DNA of 64,000 bases from assembly GCA_003254925.1 (NCBI GenBank), contig QANZ01055250.1, positions 36,194-100,193 on the forward strand, given 5' to 3'. The stretch comes from Chamaecrista fasciculata (Eukaryota; Streptophyta; Magnoliopsida; Fabales; Fabaceae). Made by a program: the position numbers and the translations under genes. The notes below the pieces were generated by a model. It ran no database searches and was not told the origin of the DNA. It was given only the letters and a program-made list of their open reading frames with translations. Shown here piece after piece: positions 50,245 through 61,333 of this stretch (its first letter is position 1; each line of letters opens with the position of its first letter).

Positions 50245-51754
50245 CTAATAATATGGTTCTTTGAAGTATATTACATAAATAAAGCAGCAAATGGCAAAAA
50301 TAATGATGAAAATATCAACAGTGAGAGCAGTCACTGCCTGATCACTGAGTTTCATATTCCTTCCTCCAAGCCGATCAACCATGTCCGGAACAGATTCCCA
50401 GTTCTTCAATTCTTGCTCATAAGGATCCTCCAATCTCACCTTCAACTTCTCCGATTGTCTGCTTGCAGCCTCTTGAACAAGTGTCCAATCATAAAATTTT
50501 CGACTCTCATCGTTGCTCAGAACATTGTAAACTTCTCTTAATTTCATGAATTTGTCTGAGGCAGTTTTCAGAGGGAGCGAAGTTGTGTCTGGGTGGTATT
50601 CCTTGGATAATCTTCTGTAAGCTGCTTTAATCTCTTCTAAATCAGCTTCTGCTGATACCCCTAGAAATCTGCTTGTTTTTTAACATGGATCAGTTAGTCA
50701 TGAATCCCACAATTATGACTCCATTTATTCAGTCTTCAGTTCACTGTTAAACTAAAATGGGACCAACTTCACAGATAAGAAAATGTCTGACAAGAACAAT
50801 AGGTCACTAGGAAGTAAGGCTTTAGAGTGACACACTTTAATCAGCTATTTCTAGCCTCAAGCCATTGGAAAGCATATTCATTCAAACAAAGAAGTAAATA
50901 AACTTACACAGATAAGAAACATAGCAAAGAAACAGACCTCCCAACACAACAAAATATGAAAAATCTCTATATATATAACAAAAATGTCATGTCATAAAAA
51001 GAAAACCTCTGATATGGAATTGCTTACTGACATATGTGATGATATATTCGTATACTCAAATTTGCCATCAAATTTGTATACTAAATTTTATAAATTGAAA
51101 AAGTACTAAATCAGTTATTAGTTATTACATTAAAAAAAAAGTTCATACACTTCAAATTGCATCCAAACACTGTATGTCTAGTTTGCATCAAGTGTATCCA
51201 TCCAGGTCAAAATCACAATATAAACTCACTCATAACAGGAACCAGAAGAATCAGATAGCAAATCAGCAAGTTGAGAAAGTACTAAATCCTTAACATAGTT
51301 GAAAAAAAAAATTCCATACACTTCAAATTGCATCCAAACGCTGTATATCAAGTTCGCATAGGTGTATACATATCAAAATCACAATAGATAGATATACTCA
51401 CTCATAATGAGAACCAGAAAAATCAGAAAGCAAATCGGCAAATCTCCGGCCGAGCAGATTCTCAGTTTCATCCTCTGTATTAGGCTGTTGCTGTTTACTA
51501 TTGCCTCCTCCAATCCAACCTTCATCTTCATTGTTCCAATGGATTCTCGTGTCGACTCCAGGCGGTGCTCTCTGTCGCTTTTGAGGGTCCGACGCCGACG
51601 ACGACGGCGGCGCCTGCGAGGCTCGAACTCGCAGACTAGGAGTTAGGGCACTAGTGGCTGCGCTTTTTTGGGATCCGATGAATCTGGTCGTCGATTGGGG
51701 ATTGTGGAAGAGGGCGTTGTGTAATAGGAACTGTGTGGCTGATGCGGAAGCCAT
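50245..51754 (-). CDS. ndhT: NdhT/CRRJ, J-domain subunit of chloroplast NDH
   Basis: 258-residue nuclear-encoded subunit of the chloroplast NADH dehydrogenase-like complex, which carries cyclic electron flow around photosystem I. NdhT belongs to the ferredoxin-binding subcomplex on the stromal side. Exons 51754-51402 and 50668-50245, with the split codon in frame. An N-terminal Ser/Ala/Arg-rich transit peptide (about 1-50) is followed by the conserved DTRIHWNNEDEGWIGG block, then a J-like domain (FLGVSAEADLEEIKAAYRRL) with HPD at 143-145, then PDMVDRLGGRNMKLSDQA. A single membrane helix (about 232-253) and the tail KEPYY end the protein. The order and sequence match Arabidopsis CRRJ/NdhT as I remember it. 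Confidence 0.95.
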
Positions 51755-51939
51755 GGGAGAAGGAAGAGAGGAGAGAGAAGAGGATGAATGGTGAGAATTT
51801 GAAAGCGGAGAGGAAGAAGAAGAAGAAGACGACGAAGAGGATACATGGCGTTCATGGATTTCCTGTGGCTCAGAATTCAGATTAAGAATTAGCGTCTTCC
51901 GAATCGGAAAATTGACACGCTCTTCTGGCCCTTAGAGAA

Positions 51940-52215
51940 AATTTTTTACTGAACTAATAATTTAGTCCTTAATAGATTAATAAGTTGACAGGTTGATCTT
52001 TATAAAAATTAAAATATATAGTTTAATATATATGAAAGAGCTAAATATATAGATTAAAGAATATACTATTTGGTTCTTTCAATTTTTTAAGACTCACTAT
52101 CCCCTAATTTTTTTTTAGAATTAAATTGTGTATTTTAATCTCTAAGAGATTGAATTGTCAATTTAGTGACTTTTTAAAAACTAAATTGTTAATTTATTCA
52201 AAAAAAAATTTACAT
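51940..52215. repeat. fold-back repeat upstream of ndhT
   Basis: AATAATTTAGTCCTTAATAG on the left pairs with inverted copies of the same phrase near 52130-52200 (TTAACAATTTAG on the complement). It resembles the arms of the element at 60213-61122. It begins about 185 bp upstream of the ndhT start codon, within its probable promoter. Confidence 0.45.
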
Positions 52216-52919
52216 TGAATTTAAGTATTTAGTTAAAATTTCATTTTGGTACTTGAAAATTAGGAAGAATCTCATATTAGTCCTTAAACGTTTTTTCTTC
52301 CCTTTTAATCCTCTATTTTTTTATTTATCCTATTATTAGTTCAGAATATAATTATATCTGATGTTCTTAATTCTGACATTGATAATTGAAATGAACGATT
52401 TCTCTCGAATTTTTTTAGTAGTTTGTATTATATAAGTCTTTTTCTTTTTGGGTAGAAAACAAACAAAACTTAGATAAAAAAGTTTTGATCTATTTATACA
52501 ACTTCCCTTTCTAGGTTTTGTTTTAATAATTAATTCCCATTTCTCTAGATAAACAACTTCTTAAGCATTTTTCTTTTCATTAATTTAGTGATAAAGAGGA
52601 AATCTTTAACTCATTAAACATGTCAAAATTGAAATTAAAGGTGAGTTTGTCACTAACACATCACGGACCGTTGCTTTAAAAACTTGAAAATTATCTCAAT
52701 TTAAACGTGCAACTTAAATAAATAAATTTGACCTATTTATACAACTTGCTTTTCTATTTCTCTAGATAAACAGTTTATTAAACTTCTTTTTCATTAATCT
52801 AATGAAAGAGATGAAATCTTAAGCGCATTAAACATATCAAACTTGGAACTAAAGGTGAGTTTGTTAAATATATCACAAACAATTGTTTTAAAAGAACTAA
52901 AAATTGATGATTTAAAAAG
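52216..52919. repeat. spacer with a diverged direct duplication
   Basis: A block of about 200 bases at 52485-52685 (CTATTTATACAACTT, then CTCTAGATAAACA, then AAAGGTGAGTTTGT) recurs in the same order at 52728-52905 with substitutions and small length changes. Non-coding; origin unknown. Confidence 0.55.
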
Positions 52920-53295
52920 ATGATAGTTCAAGGAGTCAAGCTCACAAGGTGTTGTGGTCTGGTGTGTCACAGCAACCTGTTATCCCTCCACTGTCAAGAG
53001 CCAGAGGTTTTCGCTGCTCTGTGAAGCCAGCCTCACGCTTTGCCCTCTCGTTTAGAAACTACGACACCCAAGCTTTCGCATAAGTGTCATGGTTTAACTC
53101 TTAACTTGGAGTGGGCAGGCCAACAATTTGCAACCTCCAGTCCGACCTTGAGAAGCCAAGACTATGTTCCATCATTTTAATACCCTCACTTGAGTTACAA
53201 GCTTGCGTTACCAAGCTCAGTGAACTATCCAACATGTCAGCAATTTATATGCTATTATCCATGTTTGTAACTAGACGATGTGGGATTTTGAGAAT
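52920..53295. other. unassigned GC-richer island
   Basis: A stretch of about 375 bases is clearly richer in G and C than the surrounding AT-rich DNA. It contains no long frame with recognisable protein similarity. On the minus strand it begins near CCCACATCGTCTAG, and the CCCACATCG motif is common near the ends of small plant retroelements. It could be a retroelement remnant or a decayed gene fragment; I cannot decide. Confidence 0.4.
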
Positions 53296-54069
53296 CTATA
53301 AGAGCAAAGCTAAGAATCAATATAAAAAAATAAGAGATTCACAAAAAAAAAATATAAAAAATAAGAGCTGATTTTTTTTTAAAATAATTTTTTTACATAA
53401 TTGTAATTCTTCTCTCACCTGATTTATATTTCTATATCCTTTATTTAATTTTTTTTATTAAAAAAACATTGGTTTTCAAGGAAATTTTGGAAAAAAATAA
53501 AAAATCTTTCTATTATTTCACAATTTTCATTTTTATGATTACTTTTCTAAAAAGTTTTATATTTTTAATAAAATTAAGTATGTAAAATTTTTTAAAATAA
53601 ATGAATAATTTATTTGAAAGATGTCTCATTTTAAATAAAATCATAAAATTAATCTCTAAAATTATTATAAGAATTATTTTTCTATTTTAATAAATATTAT
53701 AGTTTAATATTAATAAAATTTAAAAATTTACTATCAAATTTTAATAAATATGATTTTTTTAAAGAAAAAAGATTAAATTGATACTACTATCATTTCTTGA
53801 TCCATTAACTTATTCAAAATATATCATTTTGAATATATAGAAGGCCAAAGCTTCATTTGGTCAAGATAAATTTTATGGTCTCTAAATTATTCTTTTTGTT
53901 CCGTTTTGACTTTTGATTTTTAATTTTTTTCATTTGTTTCATTGTTACTAAACATAATTTTATATGGGTTTTACTGTTATCCCTTGACCTACTTAATTGA
54001 GATACAAGATTTCTATCTTATTCTTAATTATTATAAATTAAAGATAAATTTGTGATTAAATTTTTTTTT
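53296..54069. other. AT-rich spacer, nothing recognised
   Basis: Very AT-rich DNA with no supported feature. Confidence 0.4.
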
Positions 54070-54446
54070 GGCAAAAGCACTTTTTTGTTCTCAAATTTTA
54101 TATCAACTTTCAATTTCATCCCCCATATATTTTTTTGCTATCAATTTTGCATCTAATATTTTATATTTTGGTCAATTTCATCTTTTAGCTAATTTTTTTC
54201 AATAAATTAACAACGAATTTCATCAGGTTTTTTAATCTGAGTTTGGATTTGATTTTCTTTTTCTATCAATTTTACATTATATGTCATTAGTCATGTATAA
54301 TGTGTCGTTAATATTTTGCTAAAGTAAAAGCAAATGATGAAATCGACCACAATGTAAAATGTTAGAGACAAAATTGACAACAAAAAAATATTGTGAATGA
54401 AATTGATAATTGATATAAAGTTTGAAATCAAAAGGGTGTTTTTTTT
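54070..54446. repeat. fold-back repeat, Mutator-like
   Basis: TTTTATATCAACTTTCAATT on the left pairs with the complement of AATTGATAATTGATATAAAG near the right end, and the outer CACTTTTTTGTTCTC pairs with GAAATCAAAAGGGTG. It is about 375 bp and non-coding. No clean duplication. Confidence 0.5.
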
Positions 54447-54902
54447 CTTTGAGATGGAAAACTAGTATTTCTCTCTTTACTAACTCGCTTATAGCTTAAC
54501 TAAAAGTCTCCTAAAAAATTTAACCTAGTTATGATCTCTCATCTGCATCATCAATTCTCAATGTATCCATATATATAAGAGGTGCCAAGATTTTGACAAG
54601 ACAAGCAAGAGTAACCTTGAGAAATGCAAAGTTGCAAGTTATCTAGGTTAATGGCTCCACCATTGAAGGATACATGTACAAGATGATTTTCTCAATTCAT
54701 ACAGCAGAAATAGTGAAATGACACTGAGTGTCAATAAATTATAGCAGAAAAGTATTAAATAATACTATTATGATTTATGAGCTCATATCTTGGCTTTTAA
54801 GCATACATACATACAGAACTTGATTACATTTCTCAACGTTTGAAAGCATTTGATCTCTGAAATATATATAAGAACTCAGATTTCAAGTCTGAAGTGAAGG
54901 TT
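54447..54902. other. 3' flank of the SSUH2-like gene
   Basis: Unassigned sequence downstream of the minus-strand gene; probably its 3' UTR in part. No other feature seen. Confidence 0.4.
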
Positions 54903-55963
54903 CTATCTTTCTCCTCTTTGTTCAGGAGTCAATCCTCCTTGTCCACAGGTAGGACAACTCTTTAGCCCAAATCCTTGGCAATCATAGCATCTATACCAAT
55001 CATTTTCACAAAGGAATTAAAATCAAGAAAGAAAAAAAGTTTAAAAAGTAGCATATGATTTCTGTGCAAAGAACATAAGTTAGAATAACTTACTTCCATC
55101 TTTCAAATATGTTGCCATTCTTTTTGTTTTTGCCTGTTCCCTGTCAAAGTTTAAGTAGATGGCCATGAGCACAAGGAAGGCTGAAATTAAGTAATTACAC
55201 TTTTTGTTTTATAGAAATTTTTAAATTTACAGTCTTTTTTTCTTTAAAATATAATACTTTCTAAAAAATAAAAGATACAATACAGTGAATTACACTTATT
55301 TAGACCTATGTATCATTTTAGTTGTCATTTATATAATCGAACATACTAATCTTGGGAAAATGATGTTTGATTGAGTTAAAGTACAAAAACTTCTCTTCTA
55401 TCTTTGCAATATTGCACAAACTTCTCCAGAATTTTTTTTTTTTTACAATTTACTCAATCATATTCATGAAAAGGGAAGAAGGGTTAAAGAATCAAGAATG
55501 GCACACCTTACATCCTGGACACTCTATGGCACCTTGACCTCCACAAGTTTCACATCTCTTCAGTATCTGCAAACCCATTTTTCAAATTTCAAACACAACA
55601 TATAAAGTTATAAACCAAATTTCCCTCATCATTCGTTGCTATATATATATATATCCTCTTCATGTTCTTAGCTCATTCATTCGTTGCTACATATAAACTT
55701 TTTTTTTTTTTTAATTTTGAATGGAAGAGAGAGGAGACTTAAGAAAAGGGTGTTAATTAGCTTGCAAATCTTCAGCAAGGGATTCAAAGAGTTAAAGAAC
55801 TCACGGAATTAAGTGAAAATCCTCCAGATTTTGCAGCGAAAACTGTGACGACACTTTGTCGTTGCTGTTTGCCTCTTTCGCTTACGGTTGGATGAAGCGG
55901 AGGTCGGAAATCGGACAATTGCGCCGTTGGCAAACTGTTGCAACAGATTGAGATATGTGCCAT
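54903..55963 (-). CDS. SSUH2-like chloroplast DnaJ-zinc-finger protein
   Basis: 117-residue protein of a small plant family with the DnaJ-type Cys-rich fold but no J domain, similar in memory to Arabidopsis At1g22630. Exons in transcript order: 55963-55805, 55566-55507, 55140-55094, 54990-54903; all GT-AG and in frame. Residues 1-45 look like a chloroplast transit peptide. Four zinc-binding CxxC pairs are visible: CETC (58-61), CPGC (69-72), CYDC (90-93) and CPTC (100-103), separated by Gly-rich turns such as CGGQGA and GTGKNKK. The end LTPEQRGER is strongly conserved in the family. Function is not established; a thiol or chaperone role like that of BSD2 is a guess. Confidence 0.88.
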
Positions 55964-57110
55964 TATTGTTTAGTCATGTCTTGGAAAATTTTCCACTTCG
56001 ACTAAATGATTAAATGAGTGGATAATATTTTTTTTTTTGGTATAAAGTGGATAATATAAAACTGAAATATTTTCGCTCGCAATAAATACTTGTGGTGTGT
56101 GCGTGTCGTGCGTATTCTTTTAATTGTTTAATTTTTAAGTAAAAAGAATTTTTATGTATAAAAAAAAGACAATTCAAAGACAATCCAACGCAATATATAT
56201 ATATATATATATATTCCTTTGAAAACTAAATTATACCACAATAATAATCAAAAAATTTTCTTACTAGGTTGGGTAGATTATATAGATTAGCTCACCTGTT
56301 TTATCTTTACAGATTAATTTTATAGTTAAGTTATTAATGAATAAATATTTCTTAATAGTTTATTCAATAATTTTCTTTGATTTTCTTATTCCTCATATTA
56401 TTATAACATCATCCATTTGGTTTACTCTAAGTATAGGAGCCTTTATAACTATAAGCCTTCTTTGTACAAGCCCAAATCATCTCATACGTATTTCTATCAA
56501 CTTTTTCTATAATAGTTGTTATTCTAACTTTTTCTCTGATAATCTCATTCCTTATTTTATCCTTCTTAATATGATCACTCACTCATTGTAACATTCTTAT
56601 CTCACTCATGTTTTTTATGTCAATCAACAACTAGTATTTTTTTTATGGCAATCTTATGAATATATATCTAAGATTGAATTGTCTTGAGAATTAATTTTTT
56701 ATATAAGTATAAAATATTTTTTATAATTTGATAAGGGTCTAACCACCTAGAGGATAGTTTATCTAATATTTTGTGTCTGTCACTTGATATTATGTATTGG
56801 AATGTGAATAGTACTCATTAAAAAGTACATATGTTGAGTCCAGTTGAATTTAGGTACATTTCCAAAATTTAATTTGGTAAAATTTAAATTTAGTCAAATC
56901 AAACTACTTCATTGGACCGAGTTGAAATTTTTATTTTGTAATTTTTTTTAATTTTTTATATAATTTAAAATTTTTAATCTATATGTATTAATACAAATAG
57001 TATTTATATGATAATATGATAAATTTTATATTTATAATTTATTAAATTCAATCTAATTCATATATATATATAACACTTCAAATTAAAAAAAAATTATATC
57101 ATGGGCTGAA
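55964..57110. other. promoter side of the SSUH2-like gene and AT-rich spacer
   Basis: Includes an AT dinucleotide repeat at 56189-56213. An open frame of 84 codons at 56337-56591 is AT-driven and hydrophobic, without family resemblance, and I do not call it a gene. Confidence 0.45.
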
Positions 57111-57524
57111 TTAGCGTGTACAAGACCCAGTTTGAATCTCTAGGCCGAGGTCCGGGTCTAGCTTTTCTATACTCGGCCTTGCCCGGAGTATACCCATGTT
57201 TTTGAAAAAATAATATGTATTTTTTATTTTTTTACTACTAAATATTTTTTTATTGTTATTTACATAAAATATATACTTAATCTCAATTAAATTAATATTT
57301 TTTAATAAATAAATCAAATTAAATGTCTTTATTAATAAAAATATTATTAAATTGATCTATAATTAATTCTTTTATTAATATATACAAATTAAAAAATATA
57401 TAAAATAAATAAATGACTTAAAATAAAAAATATTTTTTAAAAACAATTAGCTCAGTCAGACCCGTCCAAGTTTAACTAAGCCGAGTCTTAGGTTCAAGTG
57501 AAACTCGACTTGTGTACACCCTTA
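57111..57524. mobile_element. hAT-like element, third copy of the family
   Basis: The left terminus TTAGCGTGTACAAGAC is the inverted relative of the right terminus TTGTGTACACCCTTA. Subterminal zones carry CCGGGTC/GACCCG-type motifs. The AT-rich core (about 57230-57420) is collinear with the core of the element at 60383-61022, for example the shared AATATATACAAATTAAAAA. Confidence 0.6.
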
Positions 57525-57968
57525 GACTAAATCACGCTAGGTCAAAACATTCTAATATAAAACTTAACTCAATCCTATGGTCAAAAAGTGGTTTGATTAG
57601 CTCGTTGATGAGTCAACTTATTTAAAGGTTAAAAAGTGGTTGGATTAACTAGTTGACCTTTCTAAATATTTTCAATCTACAAATGATTTTTAATATAATT
57701 TTCTTTTATATCGATAAATCTTGGAATGACTTATTAATTAGTCATTTGTATTCATTGAATCTAGATTATTTCAAAGATATTATTTTATAATTAGTCTTAT
57801 TTATAACTTTGATTGATCTTAAAATATTCAATTTATTTACATAAACATTTAAATTACTTTGATAAAAAAAATCTAAATTACTTTTCCTAGGAGAGATCAA
57901 CCTTTAATTGCTCTATCTATGTGTATGTATGACCATACAAACCATAGAATTATATGCACTCATACATT

Positions 57969-58383
57969 TTAAATGTTATTCACACTTTTTTCTTTTTTTC
58001 TTCTTTATTTATCAAATGCCATTACTATTTCACACTTTTATATGATCTTATCAAATTAAATTTTAGATATGTTATATGGTGGTTATTACATATGGTATTC
58101 TTGTAAGACCTCCAAATGTTATTCACACTTTTTCTTTTATTTATCAAATGCTATTCACTATTTCACACTTTTTTATGACCTTATTAAATTAAATTTTAGA
58201 TATGTTATATGGTGGTTATTACAATATGGAATTCTTGTAAGACCTCCAAATGTTATCCGCACTTTTTTTTTTATCTATCAAATGCTATTCACTATTTCAC
58301 ACCTTTATATGTCCTTATTAAATTAGATTTTAGATGTGTTATATAGTGGTTATTACATATGATATTCTTGTGGGATCTCTCCC
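57969..58383. repeat. 134-bp tandem repeat, about three copies
   Basis: The phrase ATGTTATATGGTGGTTATTA recurs with substitutions at about 58066, 58200 and 58334, a period of 134 bases, joined by TATTTATCAAATGCTATTCA and TTAAATTAAATTTTAGAT. Frames inside are repeat-driven and not genes. Confidence 0.75.
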
Positions 58384-58470
58384 CTCTCCACTAACAATTT
58401 ATTCTCGAATTTAGTAATGACTTAGTTAAGACTTTCTTAAATAAAATGTTGGTTAATTAAATGTTATTAT

Positions 58471-59320
58471 GAGTGCATTTAGATTGGCTTTACTTGATAT
58501 AAAAGCATTCTTATTTTAAAATTAAATACTTTGTTTTAATGGTTTGATTAGGCTTTATAAAAAAAAGGAGAAGTGGTGAAAAAAATTGAAATACCTCTTT
58601 TTTCCAAAGCCCAATTTTCTAGCTTTGGAAAAAAAATGGATGCCACAGTTAGATTTGAAAAATATCCGAAACGGAAAACTCAATGAATCTAGATAGAAAT
58701 ACCCTTAATGACTTGGTTATATCTAAATTTGTCGTTGTCCTCTTCAATAGATTATAGGCTTCGTTAATGGGCTTAACATCTTCTAACTCAAATTTCGCTG
58801 CATCTAATAAATATTTACGTCGCTCAATAAGAATAAATTTTTGGATACACCAATTATAAAATAATTAATATAGTTCAATACTTCGTTCTTTTTTATTTCT
58901 CTCCATAGATAATATTAAATAGTAACACTTTCTTCTTATGTGAAAAATAAAGCCACATTTTTCTTATGATATATATATATATATTACTTTAATAATTAAT
59001 CATCATCAACAGTGCATACTCTATATTTAAATCTTATTTTAATTTAATACTACTAGGTTTCATATATATATATAGATAAAGATAAATATACTATATATAT
59101 TGATAGTGTTATATATTATAGAAATATATTTTTAGTAAATTCAATATATTGAAAATACTTTATAATTTTGCATCTACATACTTATGTATTTTATAATAAA
59201 TTGATAAGTTGATTTTCAATTGTAACATTCAAATATGAATGACTTATTTTTAAATAAAAACTCTAATTTTAAAAACTGCTAAAAAAAGCACTTTAATTAA
59301 AAATAATCCAAACGCACCCG
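58471..59320. repeat. probable MITE or small DNA transposon
   Basis: GAGTGCATTTAGATTGGCTT on the left pairs imperfectly with the complement of AATAATCCAAACGCACCC on the right. The interior is AT-rich and non-coding. The GTGCGTTTGGATT terminus is a frequent plant type. No clean duplication. Confidence 0.45.
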
Positions 59321-59431
59321 TATTATGGCTTATGTTAATATATAGATGTATGATATAATATTTTTTTTTTTAAAAAAGCTATATATTAATTTTATCTTGA
59401 ATAATATTTTCTTGAAGTTTTTAGAAATTTA

Positions 59432-60188
59432 AAGGTCAAAATTTTTTTTTGGTCTTTAATGTTTATCTAAAGTTTTGTTTTAATCATTAATGTTTCTTAA
59501 AAGTTTGATTGAATATGATCAAATCTTTGTTCTTTCAAATCCGAATGCGATTAAATCAAAGTTATGAGTTGAACTTGATGAGCTTTTGTTTTGTCTAGTT
59601 TGAATCATCAGCTAACGAGATCAAATCAAAATGAAATAGGGTCTAAAATTGGGTCGTTTGTTTCATGAATTTGGACAAATTTTTCTCGTTGTAAACCTAA
59701 ATGCAATGAAATTAGAGTTATAAATTGCTTTTGACAAGTTTTTTCTCTATCTAGTCAAAGCTGTTGGCAAACAAGGTCAAATAATACTTCGAAAGTTAAT
59801 ATTGATATTTTTATCAAACTCACTTTTAGAGTATTATTTGACCTCGTTTGACAACAACCTCAAACTGGATAGAGAAAAAAACTTGTCAAGAGTAATTTGT
59901 AACTGAGATTCCATTGCATTTGAACTTGAATCGAGAGAGATATGACCAAATTCATGAAACAAGCAGCCCATTTTTGGGCTCGGTTTCATACATGATTTGA
60001 CCTCGTTTGTCGATAACTCCTACTAAGAAGAGAAAGAACTCATCAAATTTAATTATATTCGGGTTTGAAATGATAAAAATATGATCATATTCAATTGTTA
60101 AAAAACAATGATAAAACTTTTAAAGAACATTCAGGACCAAAATAGAACAAAAAAATATTAGGGACCAAAATAGGTTTTTGACCAAAGT
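59432..60188. mobile_element. long fold-back element, Mutator-like
   Basis: Nearly the whole element is an imperfect palindrome of about 757 bp. GGTCAAAATTTTTTTTTGGT at the left pairs with ACCAAAATAGGTTTTTGACC at the right. Within the arms, TTGACAAGTTTTTTCTCTAT on one side is mirrored by ATAGAGAAAAAAACTTGTCA on the other, near 59735 and 59870. Non-coding. Confidence 0.7.
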
Positions 60189-60212
60189 TAAATTCCTACG
60201 AGAAGAAAAAAG

Positions 60213-61122
60213 AATAAACTAACAATTTGGTCTCTAAAAGATCATTGAGCTAATAACTCAGTCTCTAAAAGATTAAAATGTATAATTTAGTCTCTGTAAA
60301 ATCGATATGGTATACTTTTCAGTCCCTGAAAGATTAAAATGTTATACTATTTAATCCATAGAAAGGATTAATTAGTAGATCATTAAGGACGAACAAAACC
60401 CGGCCCGACCACTTCGGGTCGGGCTGGGTCTTGGGTCTACACTTGTTGACTCGGCCCAGCCCGGGGATACTCATTAATTTATATATTTGAGTATATATAT
60501 ATATATACTCAAATATGTATGTAAAATAAATAAGGGACTAAATTGTTAACTTAGTAAAGAAAGAGAGACCAAATAGTAAATTTTCTCTTATTTTTAATTT
60601 CATAGAAGATAGTTTTAAACATAGACGATCAGAAAGGGGTGGAGCCATATAATATAAGATATATATCTATATTTTCTTTTACAAAACATTATTTTTTATT
60701 GTAAAAAATATATATGCATTACTATTTTTATTAATTGTATACTAAAACATACATAAAACATTTATTTAATCTCAATTAAGTCAATATTTTTTTAACAAAT
60801 AAATTAAATTAAATCTTTTTATTAATAAAAACATCAATAAAATAATTCAAAATTAATTTTTTTTATCAATATATACAAATTAAAAATCATATAGAATACA
60901 TAAACGACTTAAGTAAATGAATAGGAATTTTTTTTAAAAAAAAATTTGGCCCGACTGTACCGGTGACCCGGGTCTTGGGTTTGGCCGAAACCTGGCCCAA
61001 CTCAGCCCGTGTGCACCCCTATATACCATTTTAATATTTTAAGAATTAATTTGTATATTTTAATCTTTTAAGGACTCAGTTGTAAGCTCAATAATTTTTT
61101 AGGAACAAAATTGTTATTTTAT
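60213..61122. mobile_element. fold-back element split by a nested hAT-like element
   Basis: AACAATTTGGTCTCTAAAAG at 60220 pairs with the complement of the right end near 61100 (AACAATTTTGTTCCTAAAAA), and TTGAGCTAATAACTCAGTC is mirrored by GACTCAGTTGTAAGCTCAA. The arms are each about 105-170 bases. They now flank a younger GC-rich-ended element at about 60383-61022. A further Mutator-arm fragment (GAGACCAAATAGTAAATTTT) sits near 60570. Confidence 0.65.
60383..61022. mobile_element. hAT-like element, fourth copy, nested
   Basis: The ends carry dense CCGGCCCGA/GGGTCGGGC motifs. The right terminus GTGTGCACCCCTA is clear, while the left, TTAAGGACGAAC, is degraded. The core matches the 57111-57524 element. 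A 34-bp perfect palindrome made of AT steps lies at 60483-60516. Confidence 0.6.
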
Positions 61123-61333
61123 CAAAAAAAATCATCTTATTATTGCCTTCTTGGACTCCCGAGTCCCCGACGACGGAAGCCTATATAAATCATGAAAATC
61201 CATGGAGTTGTTTACTTGGCCATTATCTTTGTGTGATAGACTGCATAAATTGAAGTTTTATATGCAAGGTTATGAATCCAAACTTTGTTTAGCTGAAAGC
61301 TAGGGTTTCAATTTCAAACCTCATCATACTACA

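Noticed and set aside
56337-56591. 84-codon hydrophobic frame
   Set aside because: Composition is AT-driven, with no family resemblance, no splice context and no good start; likely chance.
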